Source: Lachnospiraceae bacterium (lineage in GTDB: Bacteria; Bacillota; Clostridia; Lachnospirales; Lachnospiraceae). From it: a stretch of 64,000 bases of DNA. The position numbers and the translations under genes were made by a program. The stretch is from the NCBI GenBank assembly GCA_910574965.1, contig CAJTDB010000002.1:62001-126000 (forward strand). The letters are read 5' to 3'. The notes under the pieces were generated by a model, which saw only the letters and a list, made by a program, of their open reading frames with translations, did not search any database and was not told where the DNA came from. How positions within the stretch are numbered: position 1 is the stretch's first letter; the number at the start of each line of letters is the position of its first letter. Below, piece by piece: positions 45,507-54,403 of the stretch.

Positions 45507-47310
45507 TGCCTGCCAGCCTCTCCATTTCATCCAAATATCGTGCAAATACCCCCAGGGCATCTTCCACCGGCTTCTTCTGTTCCATATCCACTCCCGCCGT
45601 CCGCAGAAGCTCCAGCGGATACCTGGAGCTTCCGCCTTTCAGGAAATTCTTATACGCTTCCACAGCAGCGGCCCCTTCCTTCAGAATCTTTCCCGACAGG
45701 GCAATAGCCGCTGAAAATCCCGTCGCATACTGATACACATAAAAAGGCGTATAAAAATGCGGTATTCTTGCCCACTCCATCTCAATCTCCCGGTCAACAC
45801 ACATATTTTCTCCAAAATACAACCGGTTCAAACCATAATAAACTTCACAGAGCCGGTCTGCCGTCAGTGTCTCCCCCTGCTTCTGCATGCTGTGGGTAAT
45901 TTTCTCAAATTCCGCAAACATCGTCTGCCGAAACAGCGTTGTGCGGAACTGCTCCAGAAAATAGTTGATTAAATATGCCTTCTCTTTTGGATCCTCCGTC
46001 GTCCCGATCAGATGATGAATCAGCAGCGCTTCATTGCAGGTGGAGGCAACCTCTGCCACAAAGATCTCATAACCTGCGTAAATGTAGGGCTGATGGGCAT
46101 CCGAGTACCAGGAATGCAGTGCATGCCCCATCTCATGAGCCAGTGTAAAGACGCTGTTCAGATTATCCTGATGATTCAAAAGTACATAGGGATGGGTTCC
46201 ATAAGCGCCCCAGGAGTACGCGCCGCTCTTTTTCCCTTTATTTTCATACACATCAATCCAGCGGGAAGAAAAGCCCTCCCGGAGAAGCGACACATATTCT
46301 TCCCCCATGGGCGCCAGCCCTTGAAGCACCATCTCCTTAGCCTTCTCAAAGGGGATCTTCTGTCCGTCCTTCTTTGATACCATGGGTGTATACAAATCAT
46401 ACATATGCAGTTCTTCCACATGAAGAAACCGTCTGCGCAGCTCCAAATAGCGGTGCATCTGCGGCAGATGTTCATGGACTGCCTGAATCAGATTGTCATA
46501 AACCGGCACCGGAATATGGCTTTTGTTTAAAGCCGCCTCCAGATCCGACTGGTAGTTTCTCGCTTTTGCATAAAATACTTCCTGTTTTACATTCGCCCGA
46601 TACGCCGCCGCCAGCGTATTCCGGTACTGCCCATACGTTTTGTAAAGCGCCTCGAACGCCGCCTGACGCACACTCCGTTCCGAACTCTGCAGAAGCGTCA
46701 TATACCTTCCATGGGTCACCTCCACCGGTTCTCCATCCTCGCCCTGTATAACAGGAAAGCGAAGATCCGCATTATTGAACATGGTGAAAATGTCCTTCGG
46801 CCCTTCGGCAAGTTCTCCTATGGCTGCCAGCAGCTCCTCCCGCTCTTTGTCAAGGACGTGCTGCCTTAGTCTTATCATATTTTCAAAATACTGCCGGTAT
46901 ACCTGGAGGGCTTCATTTTCTGTAAGAAATTTCTCCACAGTCCCCTCCGGAAGCGCCAGAATCTCCGGCTCTATATAGGCTCCCGCCTCCGAAAGCTTTA
47001 TAAGAAGCCCCTGTGCTCTGGCCGCCAGATTCTGATAGTGCCCGTTGTCTGTGTCTTCATGAAGCCTCTGTCCGGCGTATACATAGACCTTTTCCGCCAG
47101 CATGTGCAGTTCATCCCAGGTTCTCTGCATCCCAAGGAGCGCTTCCGGGCCGTCCCCCAGATGTCCTTCATAAGCGGCAAGTTCTAAGATCTTAGTCTCC
47201 AGGCGCTTATAGTCCTCCTCCCAGGCTTCGTCACTTTCATACAAATCTTCGATTGCCCATGTATCTTCTCTTCTTACTTCTTCTCTGCGTTTCAGACCGG
47301 TCCCTGCCAT
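45493..47310 (-). CDS. pepF: Oligoendopeptidase F
   Basis: A 605-residue cytoplasmic M3B zinc peptidase that degrades short peptides. The catalytic motif is TLAHEMGHALHSWY near 385 with the third ligand Glu in VAEVASTCNEAL near 413. The N-terminal helical region DTWAIEDLYESDEAWEED is typical. Length is normal. It precedes and overlaps the nitroreductase gene. Confidence 0.95.
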   Translation of the reverse strand: MAGTGLKRREEVRREDTWAIEDLYESDEAWEEDYKRLETKILELAAYEGHLGDGPEALLGMQRTWDELHMLAEKVYVYAGQRLHEDTDNGHYQNLAARAQGLLIKLSEAGAYIEPEILALPEGTVEKFLTENEALQVYRQYFENMIRLRQHVLDKEREELLAAIGELAEGPKDIFTMFNNADLRFPVIQGEDGEPVEVTHGRYMTLLQSSERSVRQAAFEALYKTYGQYRNTLAAAYRANVKQEVFYAKARNYQSDLEAALNKSHIPVPVYDNLIQAVHEHLPQMHRYLELRRRFLHVEELHMYDLYTPMVSKKDGQKIPFEKAKEMVLQGLAPMGEEYVSLLREGFSSRWIDVYENKGKKSGAYSWGAYGTHPYVLLNHQDNLNSVFTLAHEMGHALHSWYSDAHQPYIYAGYEIFVAEVASTCNEALLIHHLIGTTEDPKEKAYLINYFLEQFRTTLFRQTMFAEFEKITHSMQKQGETLTADRLCEVYYGLNRLYFGENMCVDREIEMEWARIPHFYTPFYVYQYATGFSAAIALSGKILKEGAAAVEAYKNFLKGGSSRYPLELLRTAGVDMEQKKPVEDALGVFARYLDEMERLAGNDEV

Positions 47311-47411
47311 ATCTGCTGTTTCCTTTCTCTTAGCTTTCTGTTATAATATTTCCAGCAACTGCACAAAAATTCCATAAATCGGATACAAATCCATACAGGA
47401 GGATTCTGCCT

Positions 47412-48047
47412 ATGTCATTTGTCAAACAATCCAACCAGAATACGGCGGCCACCCTTATTTCCCGCTTTGCGAAGCGGAACATTGACGCCTTCTTCTGCGA
47501 AACTTCCCAGGAAGCCGTCCAGAAGGCTTTAGAACTGATGCCGGAAGGCTCCGTTATCTCCTGGGGCGGCTCCATGTCCATTGCCGAATGCGGCCTGATG
47601 GACGCTTTAAAAGAACGCCGTCATACCCTCATTGACCGTTCCCTGGCCGCTACGCCTCAGGAAAAGAAAGAACTCTACGCAAAGACCGTCATGGCCGACT
47701 ATTACCTTATGAGTTCCAATGCCATTACCATGGACGGCGAACTGGTCAATATCGACGGCTTCGGCAACCGGGTTGCCTGTCTCTGCGCCGGTCCGGAACA
47801 CGTTCTGATTCTTGCCGGCATGAACAAAGTCGTTCTGGATGTCCCGTCGGCCATTGCCCGTATCCGCACCAAAGCCGCACCGCCCAACACTACACGGCTT
47901 CACAAGGATACTCCCTGCGCCAGAACTGGTGTTTGTCAGAACTGCTTCGCTCCGGACTGTATCTGCAGCCAGATCGTAGTCACCAGAAGAAGCGGCATCC
48001 CCGGACGCATCAAAGTCATCCTGGTCAACGAAGAGCTGGGCTTCTAA
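47412..48047 (+). CDS. LUD-domain lactate-utilisation-type protein
   Basis: A 211-residue protein of the LutC/DUF162 (LUD) family. Visible parts: SVISWGGSMSIAECGL near 46, LMSSNAITMDGELVNIDGFGNRVA near 99-122, and a Cys-rich C-terminal group CARTGVCQNCFAPDCICSQ near 170 that could bind a metal or cluster. It stands alone; lutA and lutB are not nearby. The group with the Cys tail is common in Lachnospiraceae and its role is not settled. AGGAGG site. Confidence 0.85.
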   Translation: MSFVKQSNQNTAATLISRFAKRNIDAFFCETSQEAVQKALELMPEGSVISWGGSMSIAECGLMDALKERRHTLIDRSLAATPQEKKELYAKTVMADYYLMSSNAITMDGELVNIDGFGNRVACLCAGPEHVLILAGMNKVVLDVPSAIARIRTKAAPPNTTRLHKDTPCARTGVCQNCFAPDCICSQIVVTRRSGIPGRIKVILVNEELGF

Positions 48048-48064
48048 CCCCTTTTCCAGAAAAT

Positions 48065-48128
48065 ACGGCATCCGCTCCCGGCAGCTTCTCTTTGAGATGT
48101 GAAATGCCCGGATCGGATGCCGTTTTTG
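48065..48128 (+). terminator. Terminator of the LUD gene
   Basis: ACGGCATCCG (48065-48074) pairs with CGGATGCCGT (48114-48123), followed by TTTTTG. It ends just before the stop of the convergent ABC permease gene. Confidence 0.75.
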
Positions 48129-48132
48129 TTTC

Positions 48133-49488
48133 CTACTCGTTGCGGATAGCAGCCAGGGGACTTAATTTCATCGCCCGCAAAGCCGGGAAAAATCCGGCCA
48201 CCATACCTACTAACACCGCAAATATCAGAGACACCAGGATCAGCCAGAGAGGAATGTAGGAAAGCTGCTCATAGTATCCTCCTGACGCCTTGTTCACCAC
48301 GGAATTAATGATGATCGATATGCCCTCGCTTAAGATCAGCCCCACAAGTCCTCCAAAAAAACCGATAAATCCGGCTTCCAACAGGAACATCGTACGAATG
48401 TTCCGAAGATCGCAGCCAAGCACTTTAATGATACCAATCTCCTTTGTCCGTTCATAAATGGACATCATCATTGTATTTGCAATACCGATCGCCGCCACAA
48501 ACAGGGACACTGCTCCGATGCCCCCAAGGACCATCTGGATCATACCCATCTGGCTCTGGGTCTGCTCCATCCACTCCGCATTGCTGTTCGCATTAAAGCC
48601 CATATCCTGAATGGTCTGCTGGACCTCCTGCACATGCTCCATGCTGTCCACACGGACATAGACCTCTTCATAATACAAATCCTTATAAGGCTTCCCGCTC
48701 TTCGTTGTCGGCTGCCCAGGAATCACTTTATTTTTAAATACCTTTTTCAGTTGTACCTTCAGTGCATCGATATCTGCAAATACCGAATTGCAGTTTTCCT
48801 TGTACGTCTGCAGATCTCCGGCCATAATCCCGCAGGTGGGCACAATATACTTTTTCGGCGGGAGAATGGTCTGCCCGTTGGGGTCTGTACCTCCGGCCTG
48901 ATAGTAGGCATCTGTATCGAAGATCACAAATACAGGATCGTTCATCAGATCCACATCCGGCGCTTCCATTGTATCCCAATAGGATTCATTGGTCCTGGAA
49001 TTATAGAAACTCGTAATGACCTGATTGCCGTAAAACAACTGAAGGCTTCCGTCTGCAGGCGGCAGCTCTCCTTCTGCAATATCAATATCCATCATCTGCA
49101 GGGCTTTCTGATTCATGCCCTGGATCTGAAACCAGCCTTCATAAGCCCCCTGTTTTGCAATGACACTGATATTCAGTATAGGAGATGCCAGCTCCACATG
49201 AGGAATACCGGCGATCTCTTCCACTACGGCATCATCAATCCGCTTGGGTTCTTCGTCGTCACTGCCGGAGTTTGAATTATACCAGCTATAGTTATTTACA
49301 TTGATCGTTGTCAGCCCGCCGTATTCCTCAATCTGTGCCAGCGAACTTTTGCGAAGCCCCAGACCAAGGGATACCATGACAACAATCGAGGCGGTGCCGA
49401 TGATAACACCCAGCACCGTCAGCACCGTCCGAAGCTTCCGGCGCAGCAGATTCGACGCGCTCATTCTGAGCAAATCAAAATATTTCAT
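48133..49488 (-). CDS. MacB-type ABC transporter permease
   Basis: A 451-residue permease with one N-terminal membrane span (LRTVLTVLGVIIGTASIVVMVSLG), a large periplasm-type extracellular domain (about 45-310), and three C-terminal spans with the FtsX domain (IGIANTMMMSIYERTKEIGI near 340). MacB-like systems act by mechanotransmission rather than classical transport. It is the third gene of an operon with an ATPase and an exported partner. AGGAG site overlaps the end of the previous gene. Confidence 0.9.
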   Translation of the reverse strand: MKYFDLLRMSASNLLRRKLRTVLTVLGVIIGTASIVVMVSLGLGLRKSSLAQIEEYGGLTTINVNNYSWYNSNSGSDDEEPKRIDDAVVEEIAGIPHVELASPILNISVIAKQGAYEGWFQIQGMNQKALQMMDIDIAEGELPPADGSLQLFYGNQVITSFYNSRTNESYWDTMEAPDVDLMNDPVFVIFDTDAYYQAGGTDPNGQTILPPKKYIVPTCGIMAGDLQTYKENCNSVFADIDALKVQLKKVFKNKVIPGQPTTKSGKPYKDLYYEEVYVRVDSMEHVQEVQQTIQDMGFNANSNAEWMEQTQSQMGMIQMVLGGIGAVSLFVAAIGIANTMMMSIYERTKEIGIIKVLGCDLRNIRTMFLLEAGFIGFFGGLVGLILSEGISIIINSVVNKASGGYYEQLSYIPLWLILVSLIFAVLVGMVAGFFPALRAMKLSPLAAIRNE

Positions 49489-49500
49489 CCTCTGCTCCTA

Positions 49501-51273
49501 TCACAGTTGTGTATCGTCATCGTCCAGATCCAGAATATCCTCTTCCAGACTCTGCTGCTCTTTCTTTTTCTTTCTCTTCAGGAAGAAGACTGTCCCGATG
49601 ATTCCCGCAAGCACAATCACGCCGATGACAATCGGAACGGTATATTTCCCGGAACCGCCGGCCATGCCGCCATCCATCATGGGATCATCTGTCATCATAT
49701 CGTCTCCTCCCGCAAAGTCCTCCATCATGGCTTCATTGACAAAAAGCGACACTTCTTTCTCAATCACTGTAGATGCACCGGTCTCGTCCTCATAGGAGAT
49801 CAGAAGTTTAATAAGACCTTCATCCGTCGTTGCCGACTGTCCGGTTACGTAGATATCTACAGCGCCAGTGGCGCCGGAATCCAGATTGCCGATAAAAGCA
49901 TCCCCGCCGTTGACCGTCTCGCTGTCCGTCTTCACCTGCACATTGTAAAGCTTGGTCTTGCCCATATTGTAAATATTAAACATGATGTTGGACTCGCTTC
50001 CAACCTCAATGCTCGAAGGCATGACTTCCGGCTCGCTGATGTCCACACGGGCTTCCTGCTTGACCGGAATGGACACGCTGGTCTTATTGGTGTAGGCATT
50101 GACATGCTCGTCTTCATAGCTCATGTTCACATCCACCGCATAGGGCTTCTGGGTCAGATCCGCCTTTGCCTCCATCTCGATCTGAATGTCCTTTGTGCCG
50201 TTTTTGCCGATGGAATCTACAAAGATCGTGCTGGAACCAGCCGTAGGGAGAAATGCAGCATATGTAGTATCCTCATCTTTTCCCTCCACTGCTGCCACGA
50301 TCTCAAAGATCATATTGTTGACACTGGTAGCGGTTGATGTATTTTTCAGATGCAGCGTCAGCATAAAGCTCTCTCCTGCGTGAACATCCGCTGGCTCTGT
50401 CTCAAAGCCGGTGACAATCACTCTCGGCACGGAAGCCTGGCCGTCAGCGCCTACGCCTGCAGTACCGTTTAACTGCACATAAGTATCCAAAGTCGTCTCC
50501 TGGCTCCTGCCCTCGGAATCCCGATAGACAACTTTAAAGGAGATCTTCTGATAGCCGTTGCCCACGTCGCTTCTGGTCTTTAAGTTCCAGGTCACTTCCC
50601 GGCGGCGGTCCATATCGGTCATGCCCGTATCCGTTCCCGGCAGATCCTCGATGGTCTGGGAGTAGTTGGAATTGGTAATCTCAAAAGGCCATGCGGTGGT
50701 GTCTGTGCTGAGCACCGGCGTCACAACGGCATCATTTACCATCGTCTTGCCCATATTTACCACCGGAAGGACAATGCTGACCATCTGGCCTGCACTGGCT
50801 ACAGGGGTGACCCAGTTGCCGCCGACCATAAGAAGGTGATCGGCGCTGACGGGGATGGGGTCGTCTTCTTCTTCGTCGTCTCCGTCGGATGGAGGATTGA
50901 TAATATCATTTAATCTTACAATGGTTTTTTCATAACAATCTGTAACTCCTTTAACTCCTCCCATACTATCTATTTTATTTTTTGCTTCTTGAATTAAAGT
51001 ATTTATTTTCTCTGCTCTGGAATCCCCTTCTTTTACATTATTTTTCTTCCAATCATCCAGATCATTTTTGGCCTCTGTTTTCTTGTCACTCAATTCCTTC
51101 GCTGGATCAGTAGTACCAGAATTAGTTCCATTATTTTCAGTATCTGGCTTTTCTGACCCTGTTGCCTCCACAACCATCCCCGGCATCATCACCGCCCCCG
51201 CAGCTCCGGCCGCCGGCGCCAGCATTGCCGCACAAAGCACTACTGCCAGTCCCTTTACCATCCGCACCTTCAT
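49501..51273 (-). CDS. Exported membrane-anchored partner of the ABC transporter, CARDB-like
   Basis: A 590-residue surface protein with a signal peptide (about 1-36), a charged helical segment (about 45-125), repeated beta-rich domains resembling CARDB/Alpha-galactosidase-NEW3 folds (VSIVLPVVNMGKTMVND near 165, FMLTLHLKNTSTATSVNN near 305, IMFNIYNMGKTKLYNVQV near 425), a Met/Gly/Asp-rich linker, one membrane span (YTVPIVIGVIVLAGIIG) and a Lys-rich then acidic tail. Its start overlaps the ATPase stop (ATGA). Placement between ATPase and permease suggests an extracellular adaptor similar in position, not in sequence, to MacA. Confidence 0.82.
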   Translation of the reverse strand: MKVRMVKGLAVVLCAAMLAPAAGAAGAVMMPGMVVEATGSEKPDTENNGTNSGTTDPAKELSDKKTEAKNDLDDWKKNNVKEGDSRAEKINTLIQEAKNKIDSMGGVKGVTDCYEKTIVRLNDIINPPSDGDDEEEDDPIPVSADHLLMVGGNWVTPVASAGQMVSIVLPVVNMGKTMVNDAVVTPVLSTDTTAWPFEITNSNYSQTIEDLPGTDTGMTDMDRRREVTWNLKTRSDVGNGYQKISFKVVYRDSEGRSQETTLDTYVQLNGTAGVGADGQASVPRVIVTGFETEPADVHAGESFMLTLHLKNTSTATSVNNMIFEIVAAVEGKDEDTTYAAFLPTAGSSTIFVDSIGKNGTKDIQIEMEAKADLTQKPYAVDVNMSYEDEHVNAYTNKTSVSIPVKQEARVDISEPEVMPSSIEVGSESNIMFNIYNMGKTKLYNVQVKTDSETVNGGDAFIGNLDSGATGAVDIYVTGQSATTDEGLIKLLISYEDETGASTVIEKEVSLFVNEAMMEDFAGGDDMMTDDPMMDGGMAGGSGKYTVPIVIGVIVLAGIIGTVFFLKRKKKKEQQSLEEDILDLDDDDTQL

Positions 51274-51998
51274 TCCTCTTCCTCCTTATACTCACTGCGG
51301 TCCTCCACCTTCACAATCTTCCCGTCAATAATATGGAAAATCCGATCGGCAAAGCCCGCCAGGTGATTATCATGTGTGACCATAACCATAGTCTGGTTCT
51401 GTTCCTGCACCACTTTGCGCATAAGCCTCATCACTTCCGCAGACGTATTGGAATCCAGATTTCCTGTAGGCTCATCGGCAAAGATAATCTCCGGATCCAG
51501 CACCAGCGCCCGCGCCACGCCGACCCTCTGCTGCTGTCCGCCGGACATCTCGTTGGGCCGGTGCTTCATATGCTTTGGAAGCCCCACCAGCTTCAGCATC
51601 TTTACTGCCTTTGCTTCCCGAACTTTCTTGCTGACTCCCCGGAAGGTCAGCGGCAGCGCCACATTTTCAATGGCATTCATCGTTCCCAGCAGATTAAAAG
51701 ACTGGAAAATAAATCCCACTTTTTCCCGCCGGAATTTTACCAACTGATTTTCGTTCATTTTCTCCAGATGCTGACCGGCAATAATCACCTCGCCCTTTGT
51801 AGGCTTTTCCAGCCCCGCCAGCATATTCAGCATCGTTGATTTTCCAGAACCGGAAGTTCCCACGATGGCACAGAACTCCCCTTTATATATCGTCATATCC
51901 ACGCCGTTCAGCGCGCGGACCTTTTCCGTTCCGACCCGAAACACTTTATAGAGGTTTTTCACCTGTATAACAGGTTCCCGTATCTCACCCACAGTCAT
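51270..51998 (-). CDS. MacB/LolD-type ABC transporter ATP-binding protein
   Basis: A 242-residue ATPase. Walker A GTSGSGKST near 48, the LolD/MacB-type insert NLLGTMNAIENVALPL near 95, signature MSGGQQQRVGVARAL near 148, Walker B IIFADEPTGNLD near 170. First gene of the three-gene operon. Its promoter has a tandem TTAAGATTT box in place of a -35. Confidence 0.94.
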   Translation of the reverse strand: MTVGEIREPVIQVKNLYKVFRVGTEKVRALNGVDMTIYKGEFCAIVGTSGSGKSTMLNMLAGLEKPTKGEVIIAGQHLEKMNENQLVKFRREKVGFIFQSFNLLGTMNAIENVALPLTFRGVSKKVREAKAVKMLKLVGLPKHMKHRPNEMSGGQQQRVGVARALVLDPEIIFADEPTGNLDSNTSAEVMRLMRKVVQEQNQTMVMVTHDNHLAGFADRIFHIIDGKIVKVEDRSEYKEEEE

Positions 51999-52043
51999 CC
52001 TACCCTTTCCAAAATCGGGCGCACTTCGCCTGCTGCCCTTTCC

Positions 52044-52086
52044 AGTATAGCATAAAATCCAGGATACAATTCTTAATAAATCTTAA
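52044..52086 (-). promoter_or_regulatory. Activator-type promoter of the ABC operon
   Basis: On the minus strand TTAAGATTT (52086-52078), one base, TTAAGAATT (52076-52068), then 18 bases, then TATACT (52049-52044). There is no -35 hexamer; the second repeat ends where one would begin. The same nonamer is repeated upstream of the response regulator at 3.4 kb. Confidence 0.62.
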
Positions 52087-52105
52087 AATTTATAAACAAT
52101 ACTGC

Positions 52106-53401
52106 CTATTCTATTCTCAGATTCGGCCATGTCCATTCAATCATCCCGTCCGGGTACTGTTCATCCACAAATTCCTCCACCCGGTTCCCCGCCGGTATCC
52201 CTTCGCTGCGCTCCACATATCGAACCATAGCCATCGCCGAGATCAGGATATCACAGGTCATCAGCACCACGCACACCCAGGTCAGAATCTTGCCTGTCAC
52301 CGGCGGAATCTTCTCAATCCGGCGGCTGATGGGCGGATAGCAGAATTTGACCCACACCAGTGCCAGAATGCCCCAGAAAACACAAAACAGAAGATTCGTC
52401 CGGCCTCCGATGTTGAAGGGCATATAGCTGTAGTCCCAAAAGGTTGTCCCGAAGAACACTTCTGTAAACACGCTGCACAAATATTCATAAGTCCCGCCCA
52501 GGAAAAAGCCTCCCAGAAAGATATAGCGGTCCTCCTTTTTGGCAAATCCATGGAGCAGAACCGTCAGAAGCGCCGCACCTATCCCCCAGACGATGCTGAA
52601 TGTCCCGTAGAGCACGCTCGAACGGCTCATCCAGATATCTGCTGTCAGCTTTACATAGACCGTCTCGATCAGATCTCCCGCCAGCGCACTGATGAAAAAT
52701 ACCCAGATGATCTTATCCAGACAAAGTCCTTTCGCAAATACATACCCGCTGTCCTCTTCTTTTTCCGCCGGTTTCAGATTCGGATAAGCCTTTGTCAGAC
52801 GCCCCCAGATATGCGCTGTCATCCATCCGCCCAGATTCCGCTTCTGCTCTCCAAGCTCTTCCGACAGCGTCTGCATTCCATCCCCCAGAGGCCGTCTGCG
52901 GATCGTATAAAATACCACAGTCCCGTCCGCCGCCAGCAGTCCCGAAAAAAGCAGCACCCCGATCCGCAGCAGAAAGTCCGGCAGCATCTGGCTTCCCACA
53001 TACAGGACCGGATGAATCAGAAGCAGAACCACCAGGGCAACAGCACTCATAGTCAATGTATAGACTACTCCCAGCTTTTCTCCGGAATAAATCGAATGGG
53101 CTTCATTTTCCCACATCCGTCTCCCGGTCACCCGCACGGACACGTCATCTGCCAACTGGGCACATGCAGAGACAATGACCATAAAAGCGATAAACTGAAT
53201 CACATATGCCCCTTCCAGAGTCGGAATCACAAGGATTAAAAGGTCCATCGTAAGCCCATAAGACAGGCACAAAGGCAGATTGAGCAGCCCGCGGTTGCAG
53301 AAGCGCCCGGTCCGAAGGGCCATATAGAGCACTTCTATGCACCATCCCAAAAAGGAATAGCAGAACAAAAAGAACATCAGTTCCCACAATGTATATCCCA
53401 T
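52106..53401 (-). CDS. CmpB-type (putative ABC transporter type IV) membrane protein, duplicated
   Basis: A 431-residue protein with about 10-11 membrane spans. The CmpB-like motif occurs twice: FFLFCYSFLGWCIEVLY with RGLLNLPLCLSYG in the first half, and the related FFISALAGDLIETVYVK with SSVLYGTFSIVWG in the second, so it is an internal duplication of a domain usually found once. No ATPase is adjacent, and transport has not been shown for the family. Start at 53401 has a GAGGAG site. It follows the AlkD-like gene by 70 bases. Confidence 0.75.
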   Translation of the reverse strand: MGYTLWELMFFLFCYSFLGWCIEVLYMALRTGRFCNRGLLNLPLCLSYGLTMDLLILVIPTLEGAYVIQFIAFMVIVSACAQLADDVSVRVTGRRMWENEAHSIYSGEKLGVVYTLTMSAVALVVLLLIHPVLYVGSQMLPDFLLRIGVLLFSGLLAADGTVVFYTIRRRPLGDGMQTLSEELGEQKRNLGGWMTAHIWGRLTKAYPNLKPAEKEEDSGYVFAKGLCLDKIIWVFFISALAGDLIETVYVKLTADIWMSRSSVLYGTFSIVWGIGAALLTVLLHGFAKKEDRYIFLGGFFLGGTYEYLCSVFTEVFFGTTFWDYSYMPFNIGGRTNLLFCVFWGILALVWVKFCYPPISRRIEKIPPVTGKILTWVCVVLMTCDILISAMAMVRYVERSEGIPAGNRVEEFVDEQYPDGMIEWTWPNLRIE

Positions 53402-53471
53402 AAATATTTCTCCTCGGTTCTCTTCTGCCTGTCCCAAAAATCTTTCCCCGACCCTGAGACAGACATTTCCC

Positions 53472-54239
53472 TTATCCCTGCTGATATGTCTCTTTCAGAT
53501 ACTTCTTTACCTCCAAAGACGGGATCCGGGACTCCCGAATCTTCTGTACCGCTTTCTTCCTGGTAAATGCATCCAGTCCAAGCTCGGCCAGCCCCCGCAT
53601 GGTGCGCACCGGATATGTGACAAACAGCTCCGCCAGAAGCCACGCGGCTGCCATCTGCGCATAATAGCCTTCCGTAAATTCCCGGTCCAGTACACCGAAA
53701 ATCTTCTCCGTATACAGCCCCCTTTCCTCTGTGCCCTGAAGGTCTTCCATTGTGATCTGTCTCTTTCTGGAAATTTTCTTTCCGTCTTCTCCAAGCTTTA
53801 TAAAATGACTCAAAAGCATAATAAGCCCCACCCGTACCGGAAATTCTTCTTTGGAATACAGATACGGCTGCAGAAAATCCCATGTTTTCTCCGGACAGGT
53901 TTCCGCCAGCTTCAGCCCATTGCACACACTGTCGCAGACAGACCAGTTCCGCACCCGCGGGATAAAGTCTCTCAGATAGGCAAACAGTTCCTCGATGTCC
54001 TTACATGCACAGCCCAGAATCATCCCCCTGAGCATCGTCTCTTCAAAATACAGATCCTCCTGGCAGGAAAGCTCCTTCCTCCAGTCCCCCTTTGACAATT
54101 CTTTTGCATACTTCCGAAGTTTTGGAAGCCGGACTCCCAGCATGATTCCCCTTCCGTCCCCCGGAACGAGGGCCTGGGAAAATTTCTGATAGTCTGTATC
54201 ACTCATCTTTGACAGCCTGACCCTGATCTCTTCTCTCAT
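53472..54239 (-). CDS. AlkD-like DNA alkylation repair protein
   Basis: A 255-residue all-helical HEAT-repeat protein of the DNA alkylation repair family. Landmarks are GVRLPKLRKYAKEL near 35, the NWSVCDSVCNGLK segment near 98 (position of the catalytic Asp in AlkD), and FTEGYYAQMAAAWLLAE near 190. It would remove alkylated bases from DNA, though several relatives only bind. GAGAGG site. It is followed by the CmpB-like gene. Confidence 0.87.
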   Translation of the reverse strand: MREEIRVRLSKMSDTDYQKFSQALVPGDGRGIMLGVRLPKLRKYAKELSKGDWRKELSCQEDLYFEETMLRGMILGCACKDIEELFAYLRDFIPRVRNWSVCDSVCNGLKLAETCPEKTWDFLQPYLYSKEEFPVRVGLIMLLSHFIKLGEDGKKISRKRQITMEDLQGTEERGLYTEKIFGVLDREFTEGYYAQMAAAWLLAELFVTYPVRTMRGLAELGLDAFTRKKAVQKIRESRIPSLEVKKYLKETYQQG

Positions 54240-54334
54240 CCTGTGTACCTCTCATTCAGCATCACACCTGAACACATTCCTATTGCCTCTCCCTTTACAC
54301 CTTTCATCCATATGAAAAGAATTGTAACACAAAA

Positions 54335-54362
54335 CAGGCGAAAATGAAATCATTTTCGCCTG
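54335..54362 (-). terminator. Terminator of the GntR-ABC operon
   Basis: CAGGCGAAAATGA and TCATTTTCGCCTG form a near-perfect hairpin, followed by TTTTGT on the minus strand. Confidence 0.75.
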
Positions 54363-54403
54363 CTGCACATGTTCGCATTTTAAAGCCTTATAAAATTTCC
54401 CCG

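Noticed and set aside
53377-53925. Minus-strand ORF of 182 codons between the AlkD-like and CmpB-like genes
   Set aside because: It is a shifted frame of the AlkD-like coding sequence with no recognisable motif.
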